Below are positions 29,821 through 39,851 of a stretch of DNA of 46,815 nt, piece after piece. The position numbers and the translations under genes were made by a program. How positions within the stretch are numbered: the first letter of the stretch is position 1; every line of letters starts with the position of its first letter. The DNA comes from Actinomycetota bacterium (GTDB taxonomy: Bacteria; Actinomycetota; Humimicrobiia; Humimicrobiales; Humimicrobiaceae). The stretch spans positions 1 to 46,815 of the forward strand of contig VGAZ01000005.1 in assembly GCA_016870615.1 (NCBI GenBank), given 5' to 3'. The notes under the pieces are model-generated. The model was not told where the DNA came from. It worked only from the letters and a program-made list of their open reading frames with translations, and did no database searches.

Positions 29821-32472
29821 ATGAATATTAAAAGACATATTTGCATACACGGACACTTTTACCAGCCCTCAAGGGCAAACCCGTGGCTTGAAACAATAGA
29901 AATCCAGGAAGATGCATATCCTTATCATGACTGGAACGAAAAGATAAATGCTCAGTGCTACAGTGCAAACAGCGGCTCCCATATACTTGATGGCCATAAG
30001 AAAATTAAAAAAGTATTCAATAATTATTCAAGGATGAGTTTTAATTTCGGCCCGGTCCTTCTTTCCTGGATAAAGGCTCATGATATGGATACTTACAGAG
30101 CAATAATTGATGCTGACAAAGCGGCATGCGAAAGATTTGGCGGCCACGGCACCGCGATTGCCCAGGTATATAATCACATAATAATGCCCCTTGCTTCAAA
30201 AAAGGATAAATATATACAGACGCACTGGGCAGTTAAAGATTTTGAGGCAAATTTTAAAAGAAAACCTGAGGGCATATGGCTGTCTGAAGCTGCGGTTGAT
30301 AGCCAGACTCTTGAAATCATTTCAGACTTCGGAATAAAGTTTACAATATTGTCGCCAAACCAGGCGGCTGGGATAAAACGGATTTCGGGCCAGGACACAG
30401 ACGGCTGGACAGATGTCAGCGACGGCAGTATTGACACAAGAATGCCGTATCTGTGCAGGCTTGAAAACGGCAACAGTATTATCATTTTTTTCTATGATGA
30501 TGAAATTTCGACAAAAATGTCATTTGGAAATCTTTTAGAGGATGGGGAATTTTTTGTAAAGACTTTAAAAGAAGCCCCGTTATCCCGGCTTATGCACGCT
30601 GGTTTTAATACAGATAAAGACAGCCAGCCTGCCTTTAAAAAATCAACACAGGAAAATATTTATCCTCCTGAGATTGTGTGTGCGGCAAGCGACGGGGAAA
30701 CCTTCGGGCATCATCACAGGTTCGGCGATATGGCGCTTGCATATGCCCTTGATACATTTGAAAATGCTTACCCCGGCACCCTTACTGTTTTTGGCCAGTA
30801 CATTGAAAAATACAGCCCACTTTTTGAAGTAAGTATAAAACAAAACTCATCCTGGAGCTGCAGCCATGGGGTCTGCAGATGGGAAGACGACTGCGGCTGT
30901 TCAACAGGTTCAGGGCACGAAAAGGGCTGGAACCAGAAATGGCGAAAACCACTAAGAAAAGCAGTCGATGACCTTGCAAAACAGGCAGGAGCTGTCTATG
31001 AACAGGAAATAAGAAAATATATAAATCCTTCCATAAAAGATGCCTGGGAGCCAGTATATGAGTATATTGATGTTATTAATGACCGTTCAGAAAAAAATGT
31101 CAGCAGTTTTTTAAATAAATATACCCGGGAGGGCCCAGGCTCAATTAATGGCAGCAGTCAATTAATTACAGGGGTAAAACAGCGGTTTGCAGGTAAAAGC
31201 AATTCAGGTAAGCAGCCTGTTAATTTACTAAAACTTCTTGAGATGTACCGGCACGCAATGCTTATGCAATCAAGTGACGGCTGGTTTTTCGACGAGATTT
31301 CAGGCATAGAGTCAATACAAATAATGCGCCATGCCTGCAGGGCAATTGAACTGGCAGAAGATCTTAGCTCACAGGAATTAGAACCTGGATTCATAAAGAC
31401 CTTAAAAAATGCAAAAAGCAATATTTCTTCATATATAGACGGAAAAAACATTTATGAGAAATATGTTGCTCCGTCTCTATATGATTTTAAGAAAATTCTT
31501 GCATATCTTGCTTTTGAGATGCTTTTTAAGGAAAATCCCCGGGATATTTTTTCATGCAGGATAAAGAATTTAAAAACCGAAAAGATAAAAATAAACCACG
31601 GTGAAGTAATTGCAGCAAGAGCTGCCATATTTTCAGCGCTGACGCTTGAAGGAACCCAGGCAGAAATAGCGGCATATAATTTTAAAAATAAAGACGTACT
31701 CAGCCCGGCAAGCGCATCATCTTTTGTAAAAATCAATAAAGAAATAAAGATAGGCAACCTGCTTAAAAGCACTGTGCTGCCATTAAATCTTTCAATAAAA
31801 AAGATAGCTTCAGACAATACGATGGACACGGATACAAAGAAAGAAAAGCTTGAAAAACTTCTCCAGTCATATTTTAAGGGCAGCAGATACACAGTTAAAG
31901 ATTTTTTAAAGGACAGCCAGCTATTACTTGCAGAGCAGGCCCTGCTAAATGAAACAGCTTCAATAAAACCAGTTATTTTAAACCTTTTCAATAATTACAG
32001 CAAAATAATTGCAGATTTAAGCGAAAAAAAGCTGCAGAAATATTTTCTTGACGGGATATTCCCTGAAGTAGAGGAATTCAGCGGTGAGGTGCTTCTTTAT
32101 TACAGGCTTAAAGAAAAAGGGATGACCAAAAGTAATCTTGATGAGATAAAAAACATAATATTAAAAACAGAAACTGTCGACTTTATAAGCAGGGAAAGCT
32201 TTAATATGCTGGCTGCAAAAAAGCTGGAGGAAATAACAGGCCTTGTTGCCGCAGATAATAAAAACATCGAACTGCTGAAAATCCTTGAAGGGTTTTTAAC
32301 AGCAATTAAAAAAGCAGGCCTTGAACCTGATTTATGGAAGACAATAAACAGGATAATTGGTATAAGGGACAGGGTTTTAAATAAAACGGGCAAGATAGAA
32401 AAATCCCATGACAGGCAGTGGAACAGCAAATTCAAAGAGCTTCTGGAAATACTCAATATTGCTTTGCCTTAA
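29821..32472 (+). CDS. GH57-family protein with DUF3536
   Basis: ICIHGHFYQPSRANPW; KPEGIWLSEAAVD; CAASDGETFGHHHRFGD. Confidence 0.9.
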   Translation: MNIKRHICIHGHFYQPSRANPWLETIEIQEDAYPYHDWNEKINAQCYSANSGSHILDGHKKIKKVFNNYSRMSFNFGPVLLSWIKAHDMDTYRAIIDADKAACERFGGHGTAIAQVYNHIIMPLASKKDKYIQTHWAVKDFEANFKRKPEGIWLSEAAVDSQTLEIISDFGIKFTILSPNQAAGIKRISGQDTDGWTDVSDGSIDTRMPYLCRLENGNSIIIFFYDDEISTKMSFGNLLEDGEFFVKTLKEAPLSRLMHAGFNTDKDSQPAFKKSTQENIYPPEIVCAASDGETFGHHHRFGDMALAYALDTFENAYPGTLTVFGQYIEKYSPLFEVSIKQNSSWSCSHGVCRWEDDCGCSTGSGHEKGWNQKWRKPLRKAVDDLAKQAGAVYEQEIRKYINPSIKDAWEPVYEYIDVINDRSEKNVSSFLNKYTREGPGSINGSSQLITGVKQRFAGKSNSGKQPVNLLKLLEMYRHAMLMQSSDGWFFDEISGIESIQIMRHACRAIELAEDLSSQELEPGFIKTLKNAKSNISSYIDGKNIYEKYVAPSLYDFKKILAYLAFEMLFKENPRDIFSCRIKNLKTEKIKINHGEVIAARAAIFSALTLEGTQAEIAAYNFKNKDVLSPASASSFVKINKEIKIGNLLKSTVLPLNLSIKKIASDNTMDTDTKKEKLEKLLQSYFKGSRYTVKDFLKDSQLLLAEQALLNETASIKPVILNLFNNYSKIIADLSEKKLQKYFLDGIFPEVEEFSGEVLLYYRLKEKGMTKSNLDEIKNIILKTETVDFISRESFNMLAAKKLEEITGLVAADNKNIELLKILEGFLTAIKKAGLEPDLWKTINRIIGIRDRVLNKTGKIEKSHDRQWNSKFKELLEILNIALP

Positions 32473-32598
32473 ATATTGGGTTTTTAATGATATAAACATG
32501 CATATTTTTTGCAGCAGGTTTTTTATTAAGAAAAATTTTATCGAGCATTATTTCTTAAGATTTTTTAAAAACTTACAGATTAAAAAAAGATTTATTCT

Positions 32599-34173
32599 AT
32601 GACAGAAAAAGAAAGTTTTTTAAAAAAAAGAGCTTGCGGCCTGCTTCTTCATATATCCTCCCTGCCTTCCGTTTACGGTACTGGTGATTTTGGAAAACAG
32701 GCTTACAGATTCGCAGATTTTCTAAAAAAAGCCGGCCAGTCTTTCTGGCAGGTGCTTCCTTTAAATCCCACAACGGCTTTAAAAGCAAACTCCCCTTATG
32801 CATGCCCGTCCGCCTTTGCGGGAAATACTCTTTTTATAAGCCCGGAGCTTCTGCATGAGGACGGGCTTTTAAAAAAAGAACAGATGCCTTGCGCCGATTC
32901 AAAATACGGTAAAGGCAATGTTTTCCGCTATACCGGAAGAACAGATTATGCAGGCGCCGCAAAAATAAAAAAAATAATCATGGGGAATGCTTACAATAAT
33001 TTTTTATCTATTAAAAATAAAGATATTAAAGAGCAGTACGGGCATTTTTGCATCATAAATAATAATACCTGGCTCGATGATTATGCATCTTTTAAAGCAT
33101 TCAGGGAGTATTTTTTGAAAAAAATATCTGCCAGAAGCTGGACACAGTGGCCGCAGGATATTAAGTCCAGGAACAGAAAAGAATGCATGTTATTAAAAAA
33201 AGAGCTTGAAAATGAAATTGAAAAGGAAAAATTCAGCCAGTTTATATTTAGCCGGCAGTGGGCAGCATTAAAAAACTATGCCAATATAAAAGGGGTACAG
33301 ATAATTGGCGATATGCCTATTTATGTTGATTTTGAGAGCTCCGATGTATGGTCAAATCCGCATATTTTTAAACTGGACAGCAACTTCGCGCCACTTTATG
33401 TATCAGGGGTGCCCCCGGACTATTTCAGCAAAAACGGGCAGCTCTGGAACAATCCTGTGTATGACTGGGAAACACTTGAAAAGGATGGCTTTAAATGGTG
33501 GATAAACAGGATTTCCTGCAATCTTTTGCTTTTTGATATTACAAGGATTGATCATTTCAGGGGTTTTGCCGCTTACTGGCAGGTTCCCGCGGGAAAGAAA
33601 ACCGCAAAAGAAGGAAGCTGGGCTCCCGGCCGTCCTGAAAGTTTTTTTAATACAGTTATAGATAAGCTTGGCAGGTTGCCTGTAATTGCTGAAAACCTTG
33701 GAGTGATAACTGCTGATGTTGAAGCGCTTATGGAAAAATACGGGTTCCCTGGTATAAAGGTGCTTCAATTTGCCTTCGGCAGGGATTATCCTGAAAGTGT
33801 CCACCTGCCTCATAATTATGATGTAAATTCGGTAGTTTATACCGGGACGCATGATAATAATACACTTTCAGGCTGGTACAAAAAAGATGCAAAACGAATA
33901 GAGAAAAAGAATCTTTCAAAATATGCAGGCAAAAAAATAAACCTTTCAAATATTTGTAATGAAGTAATAAAGCTTGCTGTTTCATCACGCGCAGCACTTT
34001 CAATAATACCACTTCAGGACATACTGGAACTTGACTGGCGCGCAAGAATGAATTATCCCTCTACAGTTAAAAACAACTGGCTCTGGCAGGCCACAGACAA
34101 AAATATGGAGGATCTTGTACAAAAACATGCTGCAAGGCTTTATTGGCTTGCGCAAAAATATAACAGGCTTTAA
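32599..34173 (+). CDS. malQ: 4-alpha-glucanotransferase (GH77)
   Basis: SLPSVYGTGDFGKQAYRFADFL; IIGDMPIYVDFESSDVWSN; RIDHFRGFAAYW; VIAENLGVIT; YTGTHDNNT. Confidence 0.97.
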   Translation: MTEKESFLKKRACGLLLHISSLPSVYGTGDFGKQAYRFADFLKKAGQSFWQVLPLNPTTALKANSPYACPSAFAGNTLFISPELLHEDGLLKKEQMPCADSKYGKGNVFRYTGRTDYAGAAKIKKIIMGNAYNNFLSIKNKDIKEQYGHFCIINNNTWLDDYASFKAFREYFLKKISARSWTQWPQDIKSRNRKECMLLKKELENEIEKEKFSQFIFSRQWAALKNYANIKGVQIIGDMPIYVDFESSDVWSNPHIFKLDSNFAPLYVSGVPPDYFSKNGQLWNNPVYDWETLEKDGFKWWINRISCNLLLFDITRIDHFRGFAAYWQVPAGKKTAKEGSWAPGRPESFFNTVIDKLGRLPVIAENLGVITADVEALMEKYGFPGIKVLQFAFGRDYPESVHLPHNYDVNSVVYTGTHDNNTLSGWYKKDAKRIEKKNLSKYAGKKINLSNICNEVIKLAVSSRAALSIIPLQDILELDWRARMNYPSTVKNNWLWQATDKNMEDLVQKHAARLYWLAQKYNRL

Positions 34174-34339
34174 AAAAAATATTTATAGTATTTGAAAAGA
34201 CTTTGTATAATAAGTATAGTTATATAATAATTATAATATGAAAAGCTTTACTATTGTAAGACTGGATTAATCGATTTTTTTAAAAATTTACAGGTTAAAA
34301 ACTTTATGCAATATTAAATAATTCTTCAGGCAGATTATT

Positions 34340-35608
34340 ATGAGAATAGAAGTGGTTGCATTTGTACTTGGCGGAGGAATCGGTAAAAGGCTCATGCCTC
34401 TCACAAAAGACAGGGCAAAACCTGCCCTTCCATTTGGCGGCAGCTACAGGGTAATTGACTTCGTTTTAAGCAATCTTATTCATTCAAGAATACGTAAAAT
34501 ATATGTTCTTACACAGTACGAACCCCGCTCCCTTGAAAGGCATGTGCTTGAGGGCTGGGGGCCAATATTTGGTGCAGGCAGGTATAATATGATAAGGCTA
34601 CTGCCTGCAAAGTCAGGTGCCGACAGCGGCTGGTACACGGGAACGGCTGATGCTATAAACCAGAATAAGCGCTACGCCTGGGAATCAAGGCCTGATATTG
34701 TAAATATTTTCGGGGCAGACCATGTCTATCTTATGGATATTTCCCTGATGAATGACTTCCACCTTGAAAAAAAAGCGGATTTAACAATATCTGCAATACC
34801 TGTAAAGATCGAGCTTGCTGCAAACAAATACGGTGTGCTTGTTGTTAATGAAGATTTAAAACTTATAGGATTCGAGGAAAAGCCTTCAAAGCCGACACCA
34901 ATGCCGGGTAATGAAAATTACTGCCTTGCCTCAATGGGGAATTATAGCTTCAATCTCCAGGTCTTAATTGAGGAGCTTGTAATTGACCAGTATAAAAAAA
35001 CTTCTTCCGACAAACAGCAGATACTGTCAGACAGGTATCATTACTCATCACATGATTTCGGTTTTGACATTATACCTTCAATGCTTTGGCGGAAAAGGTC
35101 CATTTATGTATATAATTTCAATGATAATTATATAATCGGCGCAGAACAGAATGAAAAGGCTTACTGGAGAGACATTGGCGATCTTGATGAATTCTATAAA
35201 GCCAATATGGACCTTACATGCAATACTCCTCCAATTAATCTTTACAATCCGAGATGGGAAATATTTACGCGCTCACAGTCGCTTCAGCCCGCAAAATACA
35301 CAGGCAGCAGCTCCAGTATTCACAACAGCATAATATCAAACGGATGCATTATAGATAATGCTTCAATACAAAGATCAGTTCTTTCTTATAATGTCAAGGT
35401 TTTAGAAGGCGCCAAGATAGAAGACAGCTACCTGATGGGAGACAATATTATCGGAAGCCGCTCTATTATCAAAAAAACAATTGTGGATCGCGATATAATA
35501 ATCCCTGGCAATGCAATAGTGGGAATTGACAAGGAGCACGACAAAAAAAGGGGGTTTGCAATATCAAATGAGGGTATTACCATAATTCCCAGGAAGTACA
35601 GGTTTTAA
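34340..35608 (+). CDS. glgC: Glucose-1-phosphate adenylyltransferase
   Basis: LGGGIGKRLMPLTKDRAKPALPFGGSYRVIDFVLSN; YTGTADAINQN; IFGADHVYLMD. Confidence 0.97.
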   Translation: MRIEVVAFVLGGGIGKRLMPLTKDRAKPALPFGGSYRVIDFVLSNLIHSRIRKIYVLTQYEPRSLERHVLEGWGPIFGAGRYNMIRLLPAKSGADSGWYTGTADAINQNKRYAWESRPDIVNIFGADHVYLMDISLMNDFHLEKKADLTISAIPVKIELAANKYGVLVVNEDLKLIGFEEKPSKPTPMPGNENYCLASMGNYSFNLQVLIEELVIDQYKKTSSDKQQILSDRYHYSSHDFGFDIIPSMLWRKRSIYVYNFNDNYIIGAEQNEKAYWRDIGDLDEFYKANMDLTCNTPPINLYNPRWEIFTRSQSLQPAKYTGSSSSIHNSIISNGCIIDNASIQRSVLSYNVKVLEGAKIEDSYLMGDNIIGSRSIIKKTIVDRDIIIPGNAIVGIDKEHDKKRGFAISNEGITIIPRKYRF

Positions 35609-35671
35609 AATTCTATCTGCTTTATTTAAGCCGCTGAAGGCGCCATATTTATAAGCGCTTTAATGCCGGAT

Positions 35672-36133
35672 TTAATGGTTTTCATCAAGCTTTATAAGAT
35701 CAACGCCAGCCTCATTAAGCAGTTCAATTGCAAGCTTGTCCGGATAATCTATAAAATAATATATCTTTTTAATCCCGCTGTTTATAATCATCTTGGAGCA
35801 CAGCACACACGGCTGGGTTGTACAGTACATCACGCTGTTTTTAATATTTACTCCATGATAAGCAGCCTGTATTATTGCATTCTGCTCAGCATGGAGCGCC
35901 CTGCATATCTCATGCCTCTGCCCGGAAGGTATGCCAAGTTCCTCCCTCAGGCAGGTTTTTCTTTCAAGACAGTTCTTTATACCCATTGGGGCTCCATTAT
36001 ATCCGGTTGTGAGTATTCTTTTATCCTTTACAATGATTGCCCCGACCTTTCTCCGCAGGCAGGTTGAGCGCGTTGCAACCTGTTTTGTAATTGCTGCAAA
36101 ATACTGGTCCCAGTCAGGTCTTTTTTCATTCAT
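35672..36133 (-). CDS. dCMP/cytidine deaminase family protein (ComEB-like)
   Basis: [13 protein letters not shown] and [17 protein letters not shown] zinc-deaminase motifs. Confidence 0.92.
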   Translation of the reverse strand: MNEKRPDWDQYFAAITKQVATRSTCLRRKVGAIIVKDKRILTTGYNGAPMGIKNCLERKTCLREELGIPSGQRHEICRALHAEQNAIIQAAYHGVNIKNSVMYCTTQPCVLCSKMIINSGIKKIYYFIDYPDKLAIELLNEAGVDLIKLDENH

Positions 36134-36360
36134 TGCGGTATGCTTTCCTGGTATTTAATTAATATTGCATTTAAATGCCGCAGCCTGGATAAAAACTTTT
36201 CCTTTCAAATATATCGTCGTCACTTCCATCCGGAAAACTGTTTATCTTTAAATGCTGCCATCATAAAATAATAACGGCACTTAAACATTTATTATTATTT
36301 TAATTACAATTATAATTGTATTGAAATTATTTAAAAGACCAATTTTAAACGGAGGAGAAA

Positions 36361-36723
36361 ATGTCTAGAAGGGTGAGTGTGAGGGAAATTTATTTTTACC
36401 TGGTGTGCCTTGTCGCAATTATTATCTGTATTATAGGAGTTGTCAGTATTGGCAATAATGCCGTAGGCTATGTAGTGCCCGCCACATGGTCAACAAGGGC
36501 AGCGCTGCTCCCTTCATACCAGCAGCAGTACGCAGATCTTTCTTCTGAAGAGATAAGTAAACTTGTTGATGATGAGATAGCAAATTCCTTAAGAATGGAA
36601 AGGCAGATGGCGCTTAAAGGCCTTTTTACCGGAGTCCTTCTTGTTATAATAGCTGTGCCGCTTTTTATCTTCCACTGGAAAAAAGCCCAGGCGATGTGGA
36701 ATTTAAATATTGAAAAAGAATAA
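36361..36723 (+). CDS. Small membrane protein of unknown function
   Basis: Two TM segments; GGAGG Shine-Dalgarno at 36352-36356. Confidence 0.6.
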   Translation: MSRRVSVREIYFYLVCLVAIIICIIGVVSIGNNAVGYVVPATWSTRAALLPSYQQQYADLSSEEISKLVDDEIANSLRMERQMALKGLFTGVLLVIIAVPLFIFHWKKAQAMWNLNIEKE

Positions 36724-36728
36724 GGAAA

Positions 36729-37406
36729 GTGGAGAGTAAAACAATTATTTACGGTTGCAGTGATATTTCTGCAATTGCGGAAAAGATCTGCAGCGGCGCC
36801 GTAGGGGTTCTTCCAACGAGCACAATTTATGGCATAAGCTGCATTTATGATAATGAATATCTGCTCAATAAAGTTTATGCAATAAAGCAGCGGCCTGCAA
36901 ATATGCCATTTATAACACTGATTCCCTGCATAGACTGGCTTGAAAAGATTTGCTGCAATATAAGCAGGGTTGTACAGGCTCTTGCAGAAAAGTACTGGCT
37001 CTCAGATAGCCCTGAACCCCTTACTCTTATTTTAGAAAAAAGAAGTTTAAAAGAAAAACGGCAAAAAAATAAATGCAGCCAGGACATGGTGTCTGCCGCA
37101 AGGGAAACAATTGCAATAAGGCTTGACTTTCTGCCTGAAATAATTGAGATAACGAAATTAAGCGGCCCAATAATTTCTACAAGCGCAACAATATCAGGCA
37201 CAGATATTGCGCCAAAAACAATTCGCCAGGTGCCGGCCCCAGTAAGAGAAAAGGTTGACTTTATATTTGACTACGGAAAGCCGCTTGCAGGGCTTGCATC
37301 CACCATAATTGACGTTACCGGGGATTTGCCGGTCCTTATAAGGGAAGGCAGTTTAAAATACTGTGATATTTTAAAGTTTCTTGACTCAGGGGTGCTGCTC
37401 AAATAG
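36729..37406 (+). CDS. L-threonylcarbamoyladenylate synthase family (Sua5/YciO/YrdC)
   Basis: GAVGVLPTSTIYGISCI, YAIKQRP, PEPLTLIL, PIISTSATISG, LASTIIDVT; GTG start. Confidence 0.9.
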   Translation: MESKTIIYGCSDISAIAEKICSGAVGVLPTSTIYGISCIYDNEYLLNKVYAIKQRPANMPFITLIPCIDWLEKICCNISRVVQALAEKYWLSDSPEPLTLILEKRSLKEKRQKNKCSQDMVSAARETIAIRLDFLPEIIEITKLSGPIISTSATISGTDIAPKTIRQVPAPVREKVDFIFDYGKPLAGLASTIIDVTGDLPVLIREGSLKYCDILKFLDSGVLLK

Positions 37407-37724
37407 TGATAATTTGTAATAAAAGCATGCTGCTGGGCAAAACATTTAGAAATTTTATGATTTTTTTACAATATAATTAAATATTATGAAGTATATATTG
37501 GAGCGATGAAAGCATTTGTTTTAATTAGAAGTCATATAAAATTTTATATAAGCACTAGACCGGTAATTTAAATGCTGGCTTTTAATAATTAATACTTTAT
37601 TTACTTAATATTATGCATCCTTTTCGCTATACTATTTTAAGACAATGGCGTTTGCCAGTTGTAATACCGGCAAAATGAAATATAATAATTATTTTTAATT
37701 TCACAGTTAGACCGGGAGGGGATT

Positions 37725-38990
37725 TTGATAAAAGAAAGCGGTAAAAACCATACTCTTTCAGGAGTTGCGGACCCTGAAATGGAGCGTATTTTAAACAAAG
37801 AGCTGCAAAGGCAGCAAAGCCAGATAGTGCTTATTGCAAGCGAAAACTTTACTTCACAAAAAGTAATTAAAACAATGGGTTCAATCCTTACAAATAAATA
37901 TGCTGAAGGATATCCCGGGGACCGTTATTATGAAGGTTGCAATGCTGTTGATGAGGTCGAGGATTTGGCAATCAAAAGATGTAATATGCTTTTTAATTCA
38001 AATTACAGCAATGTGCAGCCGCACAGCGGCGTTCAGGCAAATACTGCTGTTTTTCTTTCAATACTTAATTGCGGGGATAAAATACTGAGCATGAATTTAA
38101 GGGATGGCGGACATCTCTCACACGGGCACAAACAGAACCTTACAGGCAGGTATTTTGATATATTTACATACAGTGTTGATACTGAAACCGAGATGATTGA
38201 TTATGAAAACGTGCTCAAGCTGGCAAAAATTTCAAAACCCAAACTTATAATAGCGGGGGCAAGTTCATATTCAAGGATAATTGATTATGCAAGGTTCAGG
38301 GAAATAGCCGATGAAGTCGGTGCATTTTTAATGGCTGACATTGCCCATGTAGCCGGGCTTATCGCAGGGGGAATTTATCCTACATCGGTTGGCATTGCAG
38401 ACTTTACAACAGCAACTACCCATAAGACTTTGAGGGGCCCGCGCGGGGGAATTATTGTTGCAGATAAAAAATATTCCGGGCTCATTAACAAATCAGTCTT
38501 TCCCGGAACCCAGGGAGGGCCGCTCATGCATATAATTGCAGCCAAAGCAGTATGTTTTAAGGAGGCGCTGGACCCTTCATTTAAAGTCTATTCCAAAAAG
38601 ATTATTGAAAATTCGGCTGCCCTCTGTGATTTCATGAAAGACAGGGGCTACAGGATAGTCTCAGGCGGCACGGACAATCATCTTTTCCTTATAGACCTTA
38701 CAAATAAACAATTAACCGGGTATGAGGCAAGCGAGGTTCTTGCTTCCGTGGGCATAATACTTAATAAAAACGTAATCCCTTATGATAAGCTAAACCCCAA
38801 TATTACAAGCGGGATAAGAATAGGAACGCCGGCTGTAACAACCCAGGGAATGGGGCCAAATCAGATGCATGAAATTGGTGAAATGATAGATTTTACATTA
38901 AAGAACAAAGACAACGGCACAGCTCTTAAAGACGTTGCGCGCAAAGTAAAAGATCTTGCAGCATCATTTCCCGTCTATTCGGCCCTTTAG
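37725..38990 (+). CDS. glyA: Serine hydroxymethyltransferase
   Basis: SQIVLIASENFTSQKV, NKYAEGYPGDRYYEGC, TTATTHKTLRGPRGG (PLP lysine); TTG start. Confidence 0.98.
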   Translation: MIKESGKNHTLSGVADPEMERILNKELQRQQSQIVLIASENFTSQKVIKTMGSILTNKYAEGYPGDRYYEGCNAVDEVEDLAIKRCNMLFNSNYSNVQPHSGVQANTAVFLSILNCGDKILSMNLRDGGHLSHGHKQNLTGRYFDIFTYSVDTETEMIDYENVLKLAKISKPKLIIAGASSYSRIIDYARFREIADEVGAFLMADIAHVAGLIAGGIYPTSVGIADFTTATTHKTLRGPRGGIIVADKKYSGLINKSVFPGTQGGPLMHIIAAKAVCFKEALDPSFKVYSKKIIENSAALCDFMKDRGYRIVSGGTDNHLFLIDLTNKQLTGYEASEVLASVGIILNKNVIPYDKLNPNITSGIRIGTPAVTTQGMGPNQMHEIGEMIDFTLKNKDNGTALKDVARKVKDLAASFPVYSAL

Positions 38991-39061
38991 TCACTATTAA
39001 TAGGGGCAACACTCATGACGCGGGCTCAGGATTGTTTGCAGCATTTATAGTAAAACAGGAT

Positions 39062-39433
39062 TTAATATTCAGGAATAAAAAGCTTAAGCCTTTTATCAGG
39101 GTAATGCTTTGAATTTTTAGTGACAAGTATTAAATCCGACTCAATTGCAGTTGCGGCAATTATGCAGTCATACAGTTCCAGTTTATAACCTTTGTATGAA
39201 TTTTTTATTTCATATGCATCAATTACTATTTTCTTATTTACGTCCAGCGGTTCAAGACTATCAATCAGTTTGAATGTTTTATCTTTTTCCGGGGGCCTTG
39301 TTCCAAATAATATTTCCCCTATGGTTATAACACTGCAATAGTTAACTGTATTTTTAAATTTTAAAATTGTTTCAGTTGCCCCTTCCTTGCCTAGTAAATG
39401 ATCTATTAAGACATCTGTATCAAACATTGCCAT
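39062..39433 (-). CDS. vapC: PIN-domain VapC-like toxin
   Basis: MFDTDVLIDHLLG; VITIGEILFG; LELYDCIIAATAI; LVTKNSKHY. Confidence 0.88.
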   Translation of the reverse strand: MAMFDTDVLIDHLLGKEGATETILKFKNTVNYCSVITIGEILFGTRPPEKDKTFKLIDSLEPLDVNKKIVIDAYEIKNSYKGYKLELYDCIIAATAIESDLILVTKNSKHYPDKRLKLFIPEY

Positions 39434-39681
39434 TACAGTCTTCTCCCTCTTCTCTGATTTCTAATGAATGCAGTTGTGCCTTCTTTTAACTCAGGGTGTT
39501 TTTGAAGATCCCATGCACCAAAACTTTCACTTACTACTTCGGTGAAACTTATTTCCCTTAAATAATTTTTAACTGCATCCATTACAAAATCTGTAAAATT
39601 CATATTTTTCCATGCTGAAACTACGTTTACTTCCTCAATTAACTGTTTAGGAAACCTAATAGTTTTAACTATTTTATCCAA
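39433..39681 (-). CDS. vapB: Ribbon-helix-helix VapB-like antitoxin
   Basis: TIRFPKQLIEEVNVVSAWKNMNFTDFVMDAVKNYL; overlaps the vapC start by one base. Confidence 0.8.
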   Translation of the reverse strand: MDKIVKTIRFPKQLIEEVNVVSAWKNMNFTDFVMDAVKNYLREISFTEVVSESFGAWDLQKHPELKEGTTAFIRNQRRGRRL

Positions 39682-39851
39682 TATTACCGCCTTCTTTCCT
39701 GTCTTTTTAATAATACATTTTTATATTATTACAAATACAACACACATTATAATATAAATACAAAATTATATAAAATATATTACATAATTTATATAGATGG
39801 AAAAATATTGTTTAACTTAGGGGTTATAGCTTAAAAATTTATATAAAGCGA

